Below, piece by piece: positions 17,347-26,083 of a stretch of 64,000 nucleotides of DNA. The stretch comes from CALVGQ01 sp031551965 (GTDB taxonomy: Bacteria; Bacillota_I; Bacilli_A; Erysipelotrichales; Erysipelotrichaceae): assembly GCA_031551965.1 (NCBI GenBank), contig JAVBMW010000017.1:1-64000 (forward strand), in the 5' to 3' direction. Position numbers and translations under genes: made by a program. The notes below the pieces were generated by a model. That model was not told the DNA's origin, ran no database searches, and was given only the letters and a program-made list of their open reading frames with translations. Position 1 is the stretch's first letter, and the number at the start of each line of letters is the position of its first letter.

Positions 17347-18354
17347 ATGAAAAAATTATTAGCATTGGCTTTAAGCCTTGCAATGATTCTCACTCTAACT
17401 GCATGTGGATCAAGTGAAAAACCTGCAGAATCAAATCAACCAGAAGCTAAAAAAACTATCTATGTAATCGTTAAAGTATTAGGAAACCAATACTGGTCAG
17501 TATTACAAGCTGGTGCTGAAAATGCTGGTAAAGACTTAGGTGTTGATGTTGTAGTTGTTGGTACAGCTGCTGAATCAGATATCGAAGGTCAAGTTCGTTT
17601 ACTTCAAGATGCTGTATCTGCTCAAGCTGCAGGTGTAGTAATCGGTGTTGTTGACTCAAAAGCATTACTTGCTCCAGTTGCTGAAGCTTATAATTCTGGA
17701 ACTCCAATCGTATTAGTTGATACTGCAATCGAAGGTGATGATTACAGTGCTGCTCTTATGACTGACAACTATGCTGCTGGTGAAATGGCTGCAAAAGAAA
17801 TGTTACGTCGTTTAAAAGAATCTGGACTTGCTGAAGACAAAGAATCAGTAATCGCTATTCAAGTTGGATCTACAGGATCTGAAGCTATCATTTCTCGTTT
17901 AAAAGGTTTCAATGCTGTTTGGGATGCTGAAGCTCCAGCTGCTTGGAAAGTATTAAATGATGATATCAAAGTTAATGATGGAGATATTTCAAAAGCTGTT
18001 GCATTTGGACAAGACTTCTTAACTACTTACCCAGATACATTAGTTGCTGTATTTGGACCAAATAATGGATCAACTGTTGGATTCGTTACTGCATTAACTG
18101 AAGCAAAACGTACTGATGTTGTTATGGTTGGTTTCGACCTTTCTAAAGATATGGAAGCTATGATCCGTTCAGGTGAATACCAAGTATCTACAATGTTACA
18201 ACGTCAATACTTCATGGGTTATGATGGTGTTGCTACAGCTCTTAAACTAGCTAATGGCGAAACAGTATCTGAAAAACTTATCGATACAGGTGTTCTAACT
18301 GTTACTCCTGAAAATATCGACAATCCAGAAGTTCAAAGCGTTATCAATCCTTGA
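17347..18354 (+). CDS. sugar ABC importer substrate-binding lipoprotein
   Basis: 335 residues, periplasmic-binding-protein-like fold of the RbsB type. A 19-residue lipoprotein signal peptide ends in a lipobox LTAC with C20 for lipid attachment; a Ser/Glu/Pro-rich linker follows. The mature part starts TIYVIVKVLGNQYWSVLQAG and contains DAVSAQAAGVVIGVVDS, as in sugar-binding relatives. AAAGGGAGG precedes ATG 17347. Codon use is more biased than in the catabolic genes, so it is probably made in excess. A large hairpin follows and may limit readthrough into the regulator. Confidence 0.92.
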   Translation: MKKLLALALSLAMILTLTACGSSEKPAESNQPEAKKTIYVIVKVLGNQYWSVLQAGAENAGKDLGVDVVVVGTAAESDIEGQVRLLQDAVSAQAAGVVIGVVDSKALLAPVAEAYNSGTPIVLVDTAIEGDDYSAALMTDNYAAGEMAAKEMLRRLKESGLAEDKESVIAIQVGSTGSEAIISRLKGFNAVWDAEAPAAWKVLNDDIKVNDGDISKAVAFGQDFLTTYPDTLVAVFGPNNGSTVGFVTALTEAKRTDVVMVGFDLSKDMEAMIRSGEYQVSTMLQRQYFMGYDGVATALKLANGETVSEKLIDTGVLTVTPENIDNPEVQSVINP

Positions 18355-18387
18355 TTTTTACAATAAATTAAAATAGTAAGGATAATT

Positions 18388-18450
18388 AGCCCGCATTTTA
18401 CGCACTCTGCTACCAGGTATGCAAGATGCATGAGATGCGGGTTTCATTAT
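18388..18450 (+). terminator. large imperfect hairpin after the binding-protein gene
   Basis: CCCGCAT (18390-18396) pairs with ATGCGGG (18435-18441) around an imperfectly paired, GC-richer 38-base interior, then a short T-rich tail. It could be a partial terminator or mRNA-stabilising element separating abundant transporter mRNA from the downstream genes. Confidence 0.55.
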
Positions 18451-18538
18451 GTTAATTAAATAGATTAAAAAGTGTTAGTAATATCAAGATTTTTATACTT
18501 GAATAGAGTTAAAATACTATTGGAAGAAGGAGGGAGTT

Positions 18539-19522
18539 ATGAATATTTATGATATAGCTGAGCGATCACGTGTTTCGATCGCAACAGTCTCCAGAGTTCT
18601 TAACGAATCTCCAAAAGTCAGTCCAGAAACCCGCGAAAGAGTGCTAAAAGTAATTGAAGAAGAAAATTATACACCTAATGCTTTTGCACAAAGTTTAGGT
18701 CTTGGAACAATGAAAGTTGTTGGAATATTATGTACTGATGCTTCTGATATTTGCTTTGCCCAAATTATTTCAACTTTAGAACAAAACTTACGTATTTACG
18801 GTTTTAGTTCAATTCTGATTTGTACTGGTGATACTCTTGAAGGGAAGAAATCTGCTTTAGATTTTGTTCTTTCTAAAAATGTAGATGCAATATTCTTGGT
18901 AGGTTCAGTATTTTTAGAACATACTGACAATAGTCACATTAAATCTGCCAGTAAAAAACGACCGATCATTATGATCAATGGTCTTTTGCCTTATAAAAAT
19001 GTTTATAGTATTTGTTGTGATCAGTATAGTGCTATGAAACATAATGTAAAAAAATTATTTGAATTTGGATGTAGAAATTTATTATATGTTTATGATGTAG
19101 ATAGTTATAGCGGATTACAAAAACTATCAGGTTTCAATAAAAACATTGAAAAATACAACATCAACTCATCAATCATTAAAGTTAAAAAGAATTTAAAAGA
19201 TGCTACTTCAGTTATACTGGAAGCAATTCAAAATGATGATTCTATTGATGGTATTGTGGCTAGCGAAGATTTATTTGCTGTTGCTGCATGCAAAGCATTG
19301 GAAAAACTAGATAAAAGTGTACCGGTGATAGGGTTTAATAATTCAGTATTAGCAGAATGTGCTACACCTGCAATCACAAGTGTAGATATTATGGTAGATG
19401 CCTTATGTATATCTGCTGTGCAAACTTTAAATGATTTGGTGAATGGAACAGACCCAACACAGAAAATATTAGTGAGCGCTCAACTTGTTGAACGAGACAC
19501 TTTTAAAATAGGAGAGAGATAA
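18539..19522 (+). CDS. LacI-family regulator of the hexuronate operon
   Basis: 327 residues. The N-terminal LacI helix-turn-helix (NIYDIAERSRVSIATVSRVL, residues 2-21) and hinge YTPNAFAQSLGLG lead into a PBP-like effector domain. GGAGGGAG precedes ATG 18539. It lies between the transporter and the catabolic genes and is probably the protein that binds GTAAAYYGRTTTAC sites at 14459, 14626 and 3900 (inference from location and operator type). Likely inducers are hexuronates or pathway intermediates. Its stop is three bases before uxaC. Confidence 0.88.
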   Translation: MNIYDIAERSRVSIATVSRVLNESPKVSPETRERVLKVIEEENYTPNAFAQSLGLGTMKVVGILCTDASDICFAQIISTLEQNLRIYGFSSILICTGDTLEGKKSALDFVLSKNVDAIFLVGSVFLEHTDNSHIKSASKKRPIIMINGLLPYKNVYSICCDQYSAMKHNVKKLFEFGCRNLLYVYDVDSYSGLQKLSGFNKNIEKYNINSSIIKVKKNLKDATSVILEAIQNDDSIDGIVASEDLFAVAACKALEKLDKSVPVIGFNNSVLAECATPAITSVDIMVDALCISAVQTLNDLVNGTDPTQKILVSAQLVERDTFKIGER

Positions 19523-19524
19523 AT

Positions 19525-20928
19525 ATGAAAGAATTTATGAATGAAGATTTTCTTTTGGAAACAGAAACTGCTAAAACTTTGTATCATGATTATGCAAAGA
19601 ACATGCCAATTTTAGATTACCATTGTCACATCAACCCACAGGAAATTGCTCAAAATAAAACATTTAGTGATTTAGCTGAGCCTTGGCTTGGTGGAGATCA
19701 CTACAAATGGAGACTTATTCGTGCAAACGGAACAGCTGAAAAGTATATTACTGGCAAAGATTGCGATCCATATGATAAGTTTGTTGAGTTTGCATGTGCA
19801 TTACCAAAAGCTATTGGAAATCCTTTATATAACTGGGCACATTTAGAATTAAAAAGATTTTTTGATATTAATACAGTTTTAAATTCTAAAACAGCTAAGG
19901 AAATATGGGATACTTGCAATGCAAAACTACAAGCAGGTTTTTCGGCTAAAGATATGATCACGATGTCTAATGTCGCTGCATTATGTACTACTGATGATCC
20001 AGTAGATAGTCTTGAATGGCATAAAGTCATTGCAGAAGATGATGGTTTTAAAACGAAAGTATTGCCAGCTATGCGTCCAGATAAAGTACTTAATATTGAT
20101 AAAAATGGATTTAAAGAATATATAAAAACTCTTTCAGCTTCTGAAAATGTTGAAATCAAATCAATTGATGATTTATATATTGCATTAAATCATAGCATGG
20201 ATCGTTTTGATAAGGCTGGTTGCAAAGTATCAGATCATGGAATCGATTATATACCATTCAAAAAAGATACGACAAATAGCCTAAATACTATTTTTACCAA
20301 AGCATTAAATGGTGAAACATTAAGTTTGGATGAAGTAGAAATTTATAAAACAGAAGTTTTGATTTTCTTAGGTAAAGAATATGCGAAAAGAGAATGGGCA
20401 ATGCAGATCCATTATGGGGCTGTCCGTAATAATAATACTCGTATGTTTAATGAGTTAGGGCCAGATACTGGATATGATTCAGTAGGAGAGTTCAGTTCAG
20501 TGGCAGGAATTTCAGGTTTACTGAATGAGCTTGATTCGACAAATCAATTGCCTAAAACGATTCTGTATTCATTAAATCCAAATGATAACGCAGCTTTAGT
20601 AACCTTAGCTTATTGCTTCCCTGGTGAAGGAATAGTAAGTAAAGTACAACATGGTTCAGCTTGGTGGTTCAACGATACAAAACAAGGAATGGAAGCACAA
20701 CTTCAAGATCTTGCAAGTCGTGGACTATTAGGTGGTTTCTTAGGTATGCTTACAGATTCACGCAGTTTCTTATCCTATGTAAGACACGAATATTTCCGTC
20801 GTATATTATGTAATTACTTAGGGAAATTGATTGAAAACGGTGAATATCCAAATGATATTCAATTTGTAGGTCAAATGGTTCAAGATATTTGCTACAACAA
20901 TGCAGCTAACTACTTTAACATTAAATAA
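19525..20928 (+). CDS. uxaC: glucuronate isomerase
   Basis: Converts D-glucuronate to D-fructuronate (and galacturonate to tagaturonate), the first intracellular step. The 467 residues match UxaC. The metal-binding start motif YHCHINPQEIAQNKTF is at about residues 32-47, with EPWLGGDHYKWRLIRANG next and GAVRNNNTRMFNELGPDTGYDS and FLGMLTDSRSFLSYVRHEYFRR (each quoted only as landmarks) further on. ATG 19525 is three bases after the LacI stop and uses GGAGAGAG inside that gene's end. It is co-transcribed with uxuA and uxuB. Confidence 0.96.
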   Translation: MKEFMNEDFLLETETAKTLYHDYAKNMPILDYHCHINPQEIAQNKTFSDLAEPWLGGDHYKWRLIRANGTAEKYITGKDCDPYDKFVEFACALPKAIGNPLYNWAHLELKRFFDINTVLNSKTAKEIWDTCNAKLQAGFSAKDMITMSNVAALCTTDDPVDSLEWHKVIAEDDGFKTKVLPAMRPDKVLNIDKNGFKEYIKTLSASENVEIKSIDDLYIALNHSMDRFDKAGCKVSDHGIDYIPFKKDTTNSLNTIFTKALNGETLSLDEVEIYKTEVLIFLGKEYAKREWAMQIHYGAVRNNNTRMFNELGPDTGYDSVGEFSSVAGISGLLNELDSTNQLPKTILYSLNPNDNAALVTLAYCFPGEGIVSKVQHGSAWWFNDTKQGMEAQLQDLASRGLLGGFLGMLTDSRSFLSYVRHEYFRRILCNYLGKLIENGEYPNDIQFVGQMVQDICYNNAANYFNIK

Positions 20929-20952
20929 GTAAAATAACGGAGGAATAAACTT

Positions 20953-22026
20953 ATGAAAATGACATTTAGATGGTATGGAGAAAACAATGACAGTGTACCT
21001 TTGAAGTACATTCGTCAAATTCCAAATTGTTCTGGATTAATGGGTGTATTAGATCAATATGCTGCAGGGGAAGTGTGGCCACTAGAAGTAATTCAAGAAT
21101 ATGTAAAACACGTAAATGATGCGGGGCTTGAAGTAGAAGTAATCGAAAGTGTCAATGTTCATGAAGACATCAAAATGGGATTACCAAGTCGTGATCTTTA
21201 TATTGAAAATTATAAACAAACGATCCGAAATCTTGCGGCTTGTGGTATTAAAGTTGTCGTTTACAACTTTATGCCTGTATTTGACTGGTTACGCACTGAC
21301 TTAGCACGAGTTATAGAAGATGGTTCAAATGTCCTTTACTATGATGAAGAAGAATTAAAAGGAATGACTCCATTGCAATTAGTTGAAGAAACAGCTAAAA
21401 ACTCCAATGGATTTACACTTCCTGGTTGGGAACCGGCTCGTCTTGCCCAACTTGAAACTACTTTAGCAATTTATAAAGATATCACAGCGGATGATTTGCG
21501 TGCTAACTACAAATATTTTCTAGAACAAGTAGTACCTGTTTGTGAAGAAGTAGGAGTACGCATGGCAGTTCATCCAGATGACCCAGCTTGGCCATTATTT
21601 GGACTTCCTCGTATAGCTCATACTGTTGAGCAGTTTGACATGATCGTTAAACTTGTGGATAGTCCTGCAAATAGCTTATGTTTATGCACAGGATCACTTG
21701 GTTCAAGTCCAGAAAATGATATTCCTGCAGCAATCCGTCACTTTGGTGAAATGGATCGTATTGCTTGCGCTCATGTACGCAATGTAAAATATTTAGGTGA
21801 TCGTAAATTCCGTGAAGCTAGTCATTTATCAAGTGATGGCGATTTAGATATGTACGAAATTATGAAAGCTTTATATGAAACTGGTTTTAATGGTTATATC
21901 CGTCCTGATCATGGTCGAATGATTTGGGATGAAGTTGCTCGACCAGGTTATGGTTTATATGATAGAGCATTGGGGATAGCTTATTTAAATGGTATTTGGG
22001 AATCACTTGAAAAAAATAGTATATAA
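20953..22026 (+). CDS. uxuA: mannonate dehydratase
   Basis: Dehydrates D-mannonate to 2-keto-3-deoxygluconate. 357 residues, TIM-barrel of the xylose-isomerase-like type. MTFRWYGENNDSVPLKYIRQ is the typical N-terminus, and VYNFMPVFDWLRTDL, MAVHPDDPAWPLFGLPRI and GYIRPDHGRMIWDE carry the conserved Asp/His metal ligands. ACGGAGGA precedes ATG 20953. It acts after UxaC and UxuB in the same operon; the following kinase and aldolase (kdgK, kdgA) are not in this window. Confidence 0.97.
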   Translation: MKMTFRWYGENNDSVPLKYIRQIPNCSGLMGVLDQYAAGEVWPLEVIQEYVKHVNDAGLEVEVIESVNVHEDIKMGLPSRDLYIENYKQTIRNLAACGIKVVVYNFMPVFDWLRTDLARVIEDGSNVLYYDEEELKGMTPLQLVEETAKNSNGFTLPGWEPARLAQLETTLAIYKDITADDLRANYKYFLEQVVPVCEEVGVRMAVHPDDPAWPLFGLPRIAHTVEQFDMIVKLVDSPANSLCLCTGSLGSSPENDIPAAIRHFGEMDRIACAHVRNVKYLGDRKFREASHLSSDGDLDMYEIMKALYETGFNGYIRPDHGRMIWDEVARPGYGLYDRALGIAYLNGIWESLEKNSI

Positions 22027-22041
22027 ACGAGGAGAAATAAA

Positions 22042-23619
22042 ATGCAATTAAAGACAAAAAATCTAAAAGAGTCTTTTTGGAGTGAAAAGGGATATCAAAT
22101 TCCTCAATATGACATTGAAACTATCAAAGAAAATACTAAAAATAATCCAACATGGGTTCATTTTGGAGCCGGAAATATTTTCCGTGTATTTCCAGCTAAA
22201 ATGCAACATGATCTTTTAAACAAAGGTTTAGCAAATACGGGTATCATCGTATGTGAAAACTTTGATGAAGAAATAATTTCTAAAGTTTATGATGAATATG
22301 ATAATTTAACAATTGGTGTTTCTCTAAAAGTGGATGGATCAATTGATAAAACAATAATCGCAAGTATTACTGAAGGTTTGATTGGTAGTCAATCAATTGA
22401 TCGTCTGACTGAAATATTCACTCATCCAGGTTTCCAAATGGCAAGCTTCACCATTACAGAAAAAGGTTATGTAGTTACTAATGCAGAAGGTAACTTCTTG
22501 CCATTTATTCAACCTGATATTGATTCTGGACCTGATGGAGCTAAAACATTAATGCCTTTATTAACGCGTTTACTTTATTATCGTTATTTAAAAGGTGCGA
22601 TGCCTGTAACGATGGTAAGTATGGATAATTGCAGTCATAATGGTGAAAAACTATATAATGCTGTATCTACGATCGCAAAAGCTTGGGCTGACCTTGGAAA
22701 AGTTGAATCTGGATTCGTTGATTATATCTGTGATCCAACAAAGGTTGCATTTCCGTTTAGTATGATCGATAAAATCACACCTCGTCCTGCTGATGCGGTC
22801 AAAGATATTTTGATTAATGATGGAGTTGAAAACTGTGAACCAGTAATTACTTCTAAAAATACGTATACTGCTTCTTTTGTCAATGCAGAAGAAAGTGGGT
22901 ATCTAGTTATTGAAGATATTTTTACAAATGGTCGTCCTGCGCTTGAAAATGCTGGTGTGATCTTTACGGATCGTGCAACAGTTGATCAAGTTGAAAAAAT
23001 GAAAGTTTGTACATGTCTAAATCCTTTACATACAGTTTTAGCTGTTTTTGGATGTATGTTAGGTTATGATTCTATTTCTGCTGAAATGGAGGATACTGAA
23101 CTTGTACAACTAGTTAAGAAAATTGGTTATACTGAAGGCTTACCTGTCGTAGTTGATCCAAAAATCATCTCTCCTAAGGAGTTTATTGATGAATGCATCA
23201 ATGTACGCTTTCCTAATAAATTCATGCCAGATACTCCTCAACGTATCGCTTGCGATACTTCACAAAAAATTCCAGTTCGTTTTGGAGAAACATTAAAAGC
23301 ATTACTTGCGAAAGGTGAAGATGTAGCTACTTTAACTTACATTCCACTATTTTTTGCAGGATATTTAAAGTATTTAACAGGTGTTGGTGAGAATGGAGTT
23401 TCATTTGAACAAAGTCCAGATCCAATGTTAGAATCATTAACAACACTTATGAAAGGCGTTGATGTAACAAGTGTACATCAACATGTTCAACCAATCTTAT
23501 CAAATCCAACAATTTTCGGTATGGATCTATATCAAGTAGGATTAGGTGAAAAAGTTGAAGCTTATTTCACTGAAATGTTACAGAATGGGATCCGTGTAAC
23601 CTTAAAAAAATATTTGTAA
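22042..23619 (+). CDS. uxuB: D-fructuronate reductase (mannitol dehydrogenase family)
   Basis: NAD-dependent reduction of D-fructuronate to D-mannonate, between the UxaC and UxuA steps. 525 residues, with the N-terminal Rossmann motif VHFGAGNIFRVF (about 39-50) and the central MVSMDNCSHNGEKL landmark of the long-chain mannitol dehydrogenase family; VCTCLNPLHTVLAVFG is in the C-terminal catalytic half. GAGGAGA precedes ATG 22042. Tagaturonate reductase (UxaB) belongs to the same family; presence of UxuA and absence of UxaA argue for UxuB. A terminator closes the operon. Confidence 0.9.
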   Translation: MQLKTKNLKESFWSEKGYQIPQYDIETIKENTKNNPTWVHFGAGNIFRVFPAKMQHDLLNKGLANTGIIVCENFDEEIISKVYDEYDNLTIGVSLKVDGSIDKTIIASITEGLIGSQSIDRLTEIFTHPGFQMASFTITEKGYVVTNAEGNFLPFIQPDIDSGPDGAKTLMPLLTRLLYYRYLKGAMPVTMVSMDNCSHNGEKLYNAVSTIAKAWADLGKVESGFVDYICDPTKVAFPFSMIDKITPRPADAVKDILINDGVENCEPVITSKNTYTASFVNAEESGYLVIEDIFTNGRPALENAGVIFTDRATVDQVEKMKVCTCLNPLHTVLAVFGCMLGYDSISAEMEDTELVQLVKKIGYTEGLPVVVDPKIISPKEFIDECINVRFPNKFMPDTPQRIACDTSQKIPVRFGETLKALLAKGEDVATLTYIPLFFAGYLKYLTGVGENGVSFEQSPDPMLESLTTLMKGVDVTSVHQHVQPILSNPTIFGMDLYQVGLGEKVEAYFTEMLQNGIRVTLKKYL

Positions 23620-23621
23620 AC

Positions 23622-23653
23622 AAAAACGTCTTCTTAATAGGAGGCGTTTTTAA
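23622..23653 (+). terminator. Rho-independent terminator after uxuB
   Basis: Stem AAAACGTCTTCT / AGGAGGCGTTTT with G-U pairs and a T-rich tail. Confidence 0.88.
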
Positions 23654-23736
23654 TTTTAAAATTTTTTGATTATATTCATTTATGCCATAAATCTATGAAA
23701 TGAGTTAATGAAGCAAGGTAGAATTTAATTTAATTG

Positions 23737-23781
23737 TTGCAAATTATATATAATTGTGTAAAATATAATTGTATACAATTA
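23737..23781 (+). promoter_or_regulatory. promoter and OhrR-type operator
   Basis: TTGCAA (23737-23742) and TAAAAT (23759-23764) form a plausible promoter. The perfect 16-bp palindrome TAATTGTATACAATTA (23766-23781) immediately downstream resembles OhrR/MarR operators (TACAATT/AATTGTA arms); a partial copy AATTGTG lies at 23752-23758. The OhrR-like gene is second in the operon. Confidence 0.8.
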
Positions 23782-23796
23782 AAATGGAGAAAAATT

Positions 23797-24276
23797 ATGG
23801 ATATATACGATTTAAAAGTAAAAGATGGTCAAGGTAATCTAGTATCAATGAGTGATTATAAAGAAAAGGTTTTGTTAATAGTGAATACTGCTACTGAATG
23901 TGGATTCACACCACAATATAATGCATTACAGAAAATGTACGAAAGATTAAAAGATAAAGGATTAGAAATTTTAGATTTTCCTTGTAACCAGTTTGGTAAT
24001 CAAGCAAAAGGGACTCAAGATGAAATCCATGAGTTTTGCACATTACGATATAAAATTACATTTCCTCAATTTGCGAAAATAGATGTTAATGGAGCTCATG
24101 CGGATTCGTTATTTACTTATTTAAAATCTCAAAAGAAAGGATTGCTATCATCAAATATCAAATGGAATTTCACAAAATTCTTAGTCGATCGTGATGGAAA
24201 TGTTGTTAAACGTTATTCGTCCACGGATAAACCTAAAGACTTTGAAAAGGATGTTGTAGCATTATTGGATAAATAA
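23797..24276 (+). CDS. glutathione peroxidase family (Cys-type) peroxidase
   Basis: 159 residues, thioredoxin fold; reduces hydroperoxides. The peroxidatic residue is Cys35 (TATECGFTPQ), not selenocysteine. Gln69 in FPCNQFGNQ and the Trp-Asn pair in IKWNFTKF complete the catalytic set. Cys81 (EIHEFCTLRYKITFPQF landmark) sits where thioredoxin-dependent members have the resolving Cys, so thioredoxin is the likely reductant. ATG 23797 is preferred over upstream codons because the family starts here and TGGAGA precedes it. Control by the OhrR-type palindrome upstream is likely. Confidence 0.93.
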   Translation: MDIYDLKVKDGQGNLVSMSDYKEKVLLIVNTATECGFTPQYNALQKMYERLKDKGLEILDFPCNQFGNQAKGTQDEIHEFCTLRYKITFPQFAKIDVNGAHADSLFTYLKSQKKGLLSSNIKWNFTKFLVDRDGNVVKRYSSTDKPKDFEKDVVALLDK

Positions 24277-24278
24277 AT

Positions 24279-24701
24279 ATGGATCCATTAAAACTTGAAA
24301 ATCAATTATGTTTTCCTCTCTATGTAGCAGCTAAAGAAGTTGTAAGAAAATACACGCCTTTACTTCAAGAACTTAATTTAACTTATACACAATATATTGC
24401 AATGCTTGTTTTGTGGGAAGAAAAAGAAATTAGAATAAAGGATCTTGGTGACAAACTTTATCTTGATTCTGGGACTTTGACGCCATTATTAAAAAAATTA
24501 GAAAAATTAGGTTATATTGAAAGAAAAAGAAGCAAAAGTGATGAAAGAAATGTTTCTGTTTCATTAACAAAAAATGGAATTATGCTAAAAAACAAAGCTG
24601 AAGTAATACCACAACAAATTGCAAGTTGTATTAATTTAAGCGAAGAAGAAGCTGTTTCTTTATATCAATTGCTTGTTAAAGTAATAAACCAAACAAGATA
24701 A
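24279..24701 (+). CDS. ohrR: MarR-family organic-peroxide sensor, OhrR-like
   Basis: 140 residues, winged helix. The N-terminus LENQLCFPLYVAAKEVVRKY closely follows the OhrR pattern, with the peroxide-sensing Cys at residue 11. NLTYTQYIAMLVLWEE carries the tyrosines that contact the Cys in known OhrR, and DSGTLTPLLKKLEKLGYIER is the DNA-binding region. No second Cys typical of the 2-Cys type is near the C-terminus except C97-like SCINLS, so the one- or two-Cys class is unsettled. It starts two bases after the peroxidase stop without a clear ribosome binding site, implying coupling. Confidence 0.9.
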   Translation: MDPLKLENQLCFPLYVAAKEVVRKYTPLLQELNLTYTQYIAMLVLWEEKEIRIKDLGDKLYLDSGTLTPLLKKLEKLGYIERKRSKSDERNVSVSLTKNGIMLKNKAEVIPQQIASCINLSEEEAVSLYQLLVKVINQTR

Positions 24702-24757
24702 ACTTTTATGTATAAATGGTGAAAACTGAGGAATGATAAGCTTGTAGGAGGAAAATT

Positions 24758-25273
24758 ATGAAGAAAACACTACTAGCTTTATTTGCTTTAATTATGTTAA
24801 GTGGATGTAGTATGATGAATAACAACAAAGGTACACCCACACCAACCGCTACACCGACTGCAACACCTTCCGCAATGCCAACAGAATCGCCTACAGCTGC
24901 ACGAACCCAAGATTATCTTGATTATATTGGACAAAAATATAATTTAACTAATGCAGCATCGATCAATGATTTGGATACAAATTTGATGGAAGGTTATACA
25001 TTCACAATGAATAATTCAACGTATTATTTATTGCAGTATGATCCAACGAACGCAACTGCAAACAACTGGTTTAGTAATTTAAATGATAAAGGTCAAATCG
25101 AAGTTGAAATTGCAGGTTTACCAAAAAATATGTATGCAATCGTTAATGGTAACTATGTATTATTAAGTGATACCAATAAATACATGGAAGGTTTTACGGA
25201 TTATTACAGTGGTTATAATGGTATGAATAATACTATGCCAACTGTTTCACCAACCGCAACTCCAAAAGCTTAA
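24758..25273 (+). CDS. lipoprotein with Thr/Pro-rich linker, unknown function
   Basis: 171 residues. A lipoprotein signal with LSGC (lipid Cys 17) is followed by a Thr-Pro-Ala-rich spacer (about residues 26-48), a globular part of about 110 residues with many Asn and Tyr, and a second short PTVSPTATPKA tail. The globular domain (YLDYIGQKYNLTNAASINDL at its start) was not recognised. AGGAGG precedes ATG 24758. It is probably exposed on the outer face of the membrane; the linker is wall-spanning in character. Confidence 0.75.
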   Translation: MKKTLLALFALIMLSGCSMMNNNKGTPTPTATPTATPSAMPTESPTAARTQDYLDYIGQKYNLTNAASINDLDTNLMEGYTFTMNNSTYYLLQYDPTNATANNWFSNLNDKGQIEVEIAGLPKNMYAIVNGNYVLLSDTNKYMEGFTDYYSGYNGMNNTMPTVSPTATPKA

Positions 25274-25298
25274 GAAGAGAGAAATCTCTTCTTTTACT
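25272..25298 (+). terminator. Rho-independent terminator
   Basis: Stem AAGAAGAGA / TCTCTTCTT with a short GAAA-like loop and a T-rich tail, directly after the lipoprotein stop. Confidence 0.85.
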
Positions 25299-25372
25299 TT
25301 ACAAAAAACATATGCTCATTATAAAATGGTGTTGATAAAATGCAACAATCAATAACGTAAGGAGATAAAAAT

Positions 25373-26065
25373 ATGATCAAAAATCGTCCACTAGTTATTA
25401 GAGCTACAATATGTTTCTTGTTTATGAGTATTTGTAGTGTGTTACACTTTAATCAAAGCATCACATTCAATTATTATATTTATTTTTTAATAGGAGTTGG
25501 ATTGGCGCTGCTGTTTAAAGAAACCAATGAAATTTCCCTTAGAATGAATCAAATATTAATTGGAATAATATTTGGACTGATCAGTATTTTCTATATTTCT
25601 TACTCTTGGCTTTTCATAGATACATTTTATTTGTTGTTTAGTGCTGAGATTATTTTAGTCTTTGGATTATTTTTAATTGAAATTGTAATTTCTAATAATT
25701 ACATTAAATGTATTCAATCAATTGTAAAAATGTTTGTCATTTTTTGTATATTGGTATATATTCGTTTGAATAAAATTGAATTACTATATTATTTTATAGG
25801 CTGTTTTATATTTGTTTTGATTTCAAATCAATCTTTAATGATACATAATATAGTAAAATATTTAATTTGTAGTGGATTAGGTTTATTATTTACTGTAGTA
25901 ATGAAATATATATTTGGTCAAACTTTATTTCAACCAATAAATATGATAATTATTGGCTATTCATTTTTGAAATTATTTGAGTTTCAACTTGTTTTCATTA
26001 TTAAGTTAAGAAAAAATAAACGAAGTAAATTTAAAAATAAAAAAAGTTACAATACAATACTTTAA
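25373..26065 (+). CDS. polytopic membrane protein, unknown function
   Basis: 230 residues, very hydrophobic, with about seven membrane segments and a basic Lys/Arg/Asn C-terminal tail (LRKNKRSKFKNKK), so the C-terminus is probably cytoplasmic. AAGGAGA precedes ATG 25373. No motif was recognised; Ile/Phe/Tyr richness is like that of fast-evolving membrane proteins. It stands alone between a terminator and the thrS T-box promoter. Confidence 0.7.
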   Translation: MIKNRPLVIRATICFLFMSICSVLHFNQSITFNYYIYFLIGVGLALLFKETNEISLRMNQILIGIIFGLISIFYISYSWLFIDTFYLLFSAEIILVFGLFLIEIVISNNYIKCIQSIVKMFVIFCILVYIRLNKIELLYYFIGCFIFVLISNQSLMIHNIVKYLICSGLGLLFTVVMKYIFGQTLFQPINMIIIGYSFLKLFEFQLVFIIKLRKNKRSKFKNKKSYNTIL

Positions 26066-26083
26066 ATAATGACTGTAAATGAG

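Noticed and set aside
17471..17728. A minus-strand frame of 85 codons very rich in Gln and Leu
   Set aside because: Gln/Leu richness is the complement of the biased Ala/Val/Leu codons of the binding-protein gene on the plus strand; no start signals.
19701..20159. A 152-codon open frame on the minus strand inside uxaC
   Set aside because: It is antisense to a well-conserved enzyme, has no ribosome binding site, and its composition mirrors the uxaC codons.
24820..24910. Short tandem repeats (ACA CCN ACN) in the lipoprotein gene
   Set aside because: They simply encode the Thr/Pro/Ala linker and are not a CRISPR or regulatory array.
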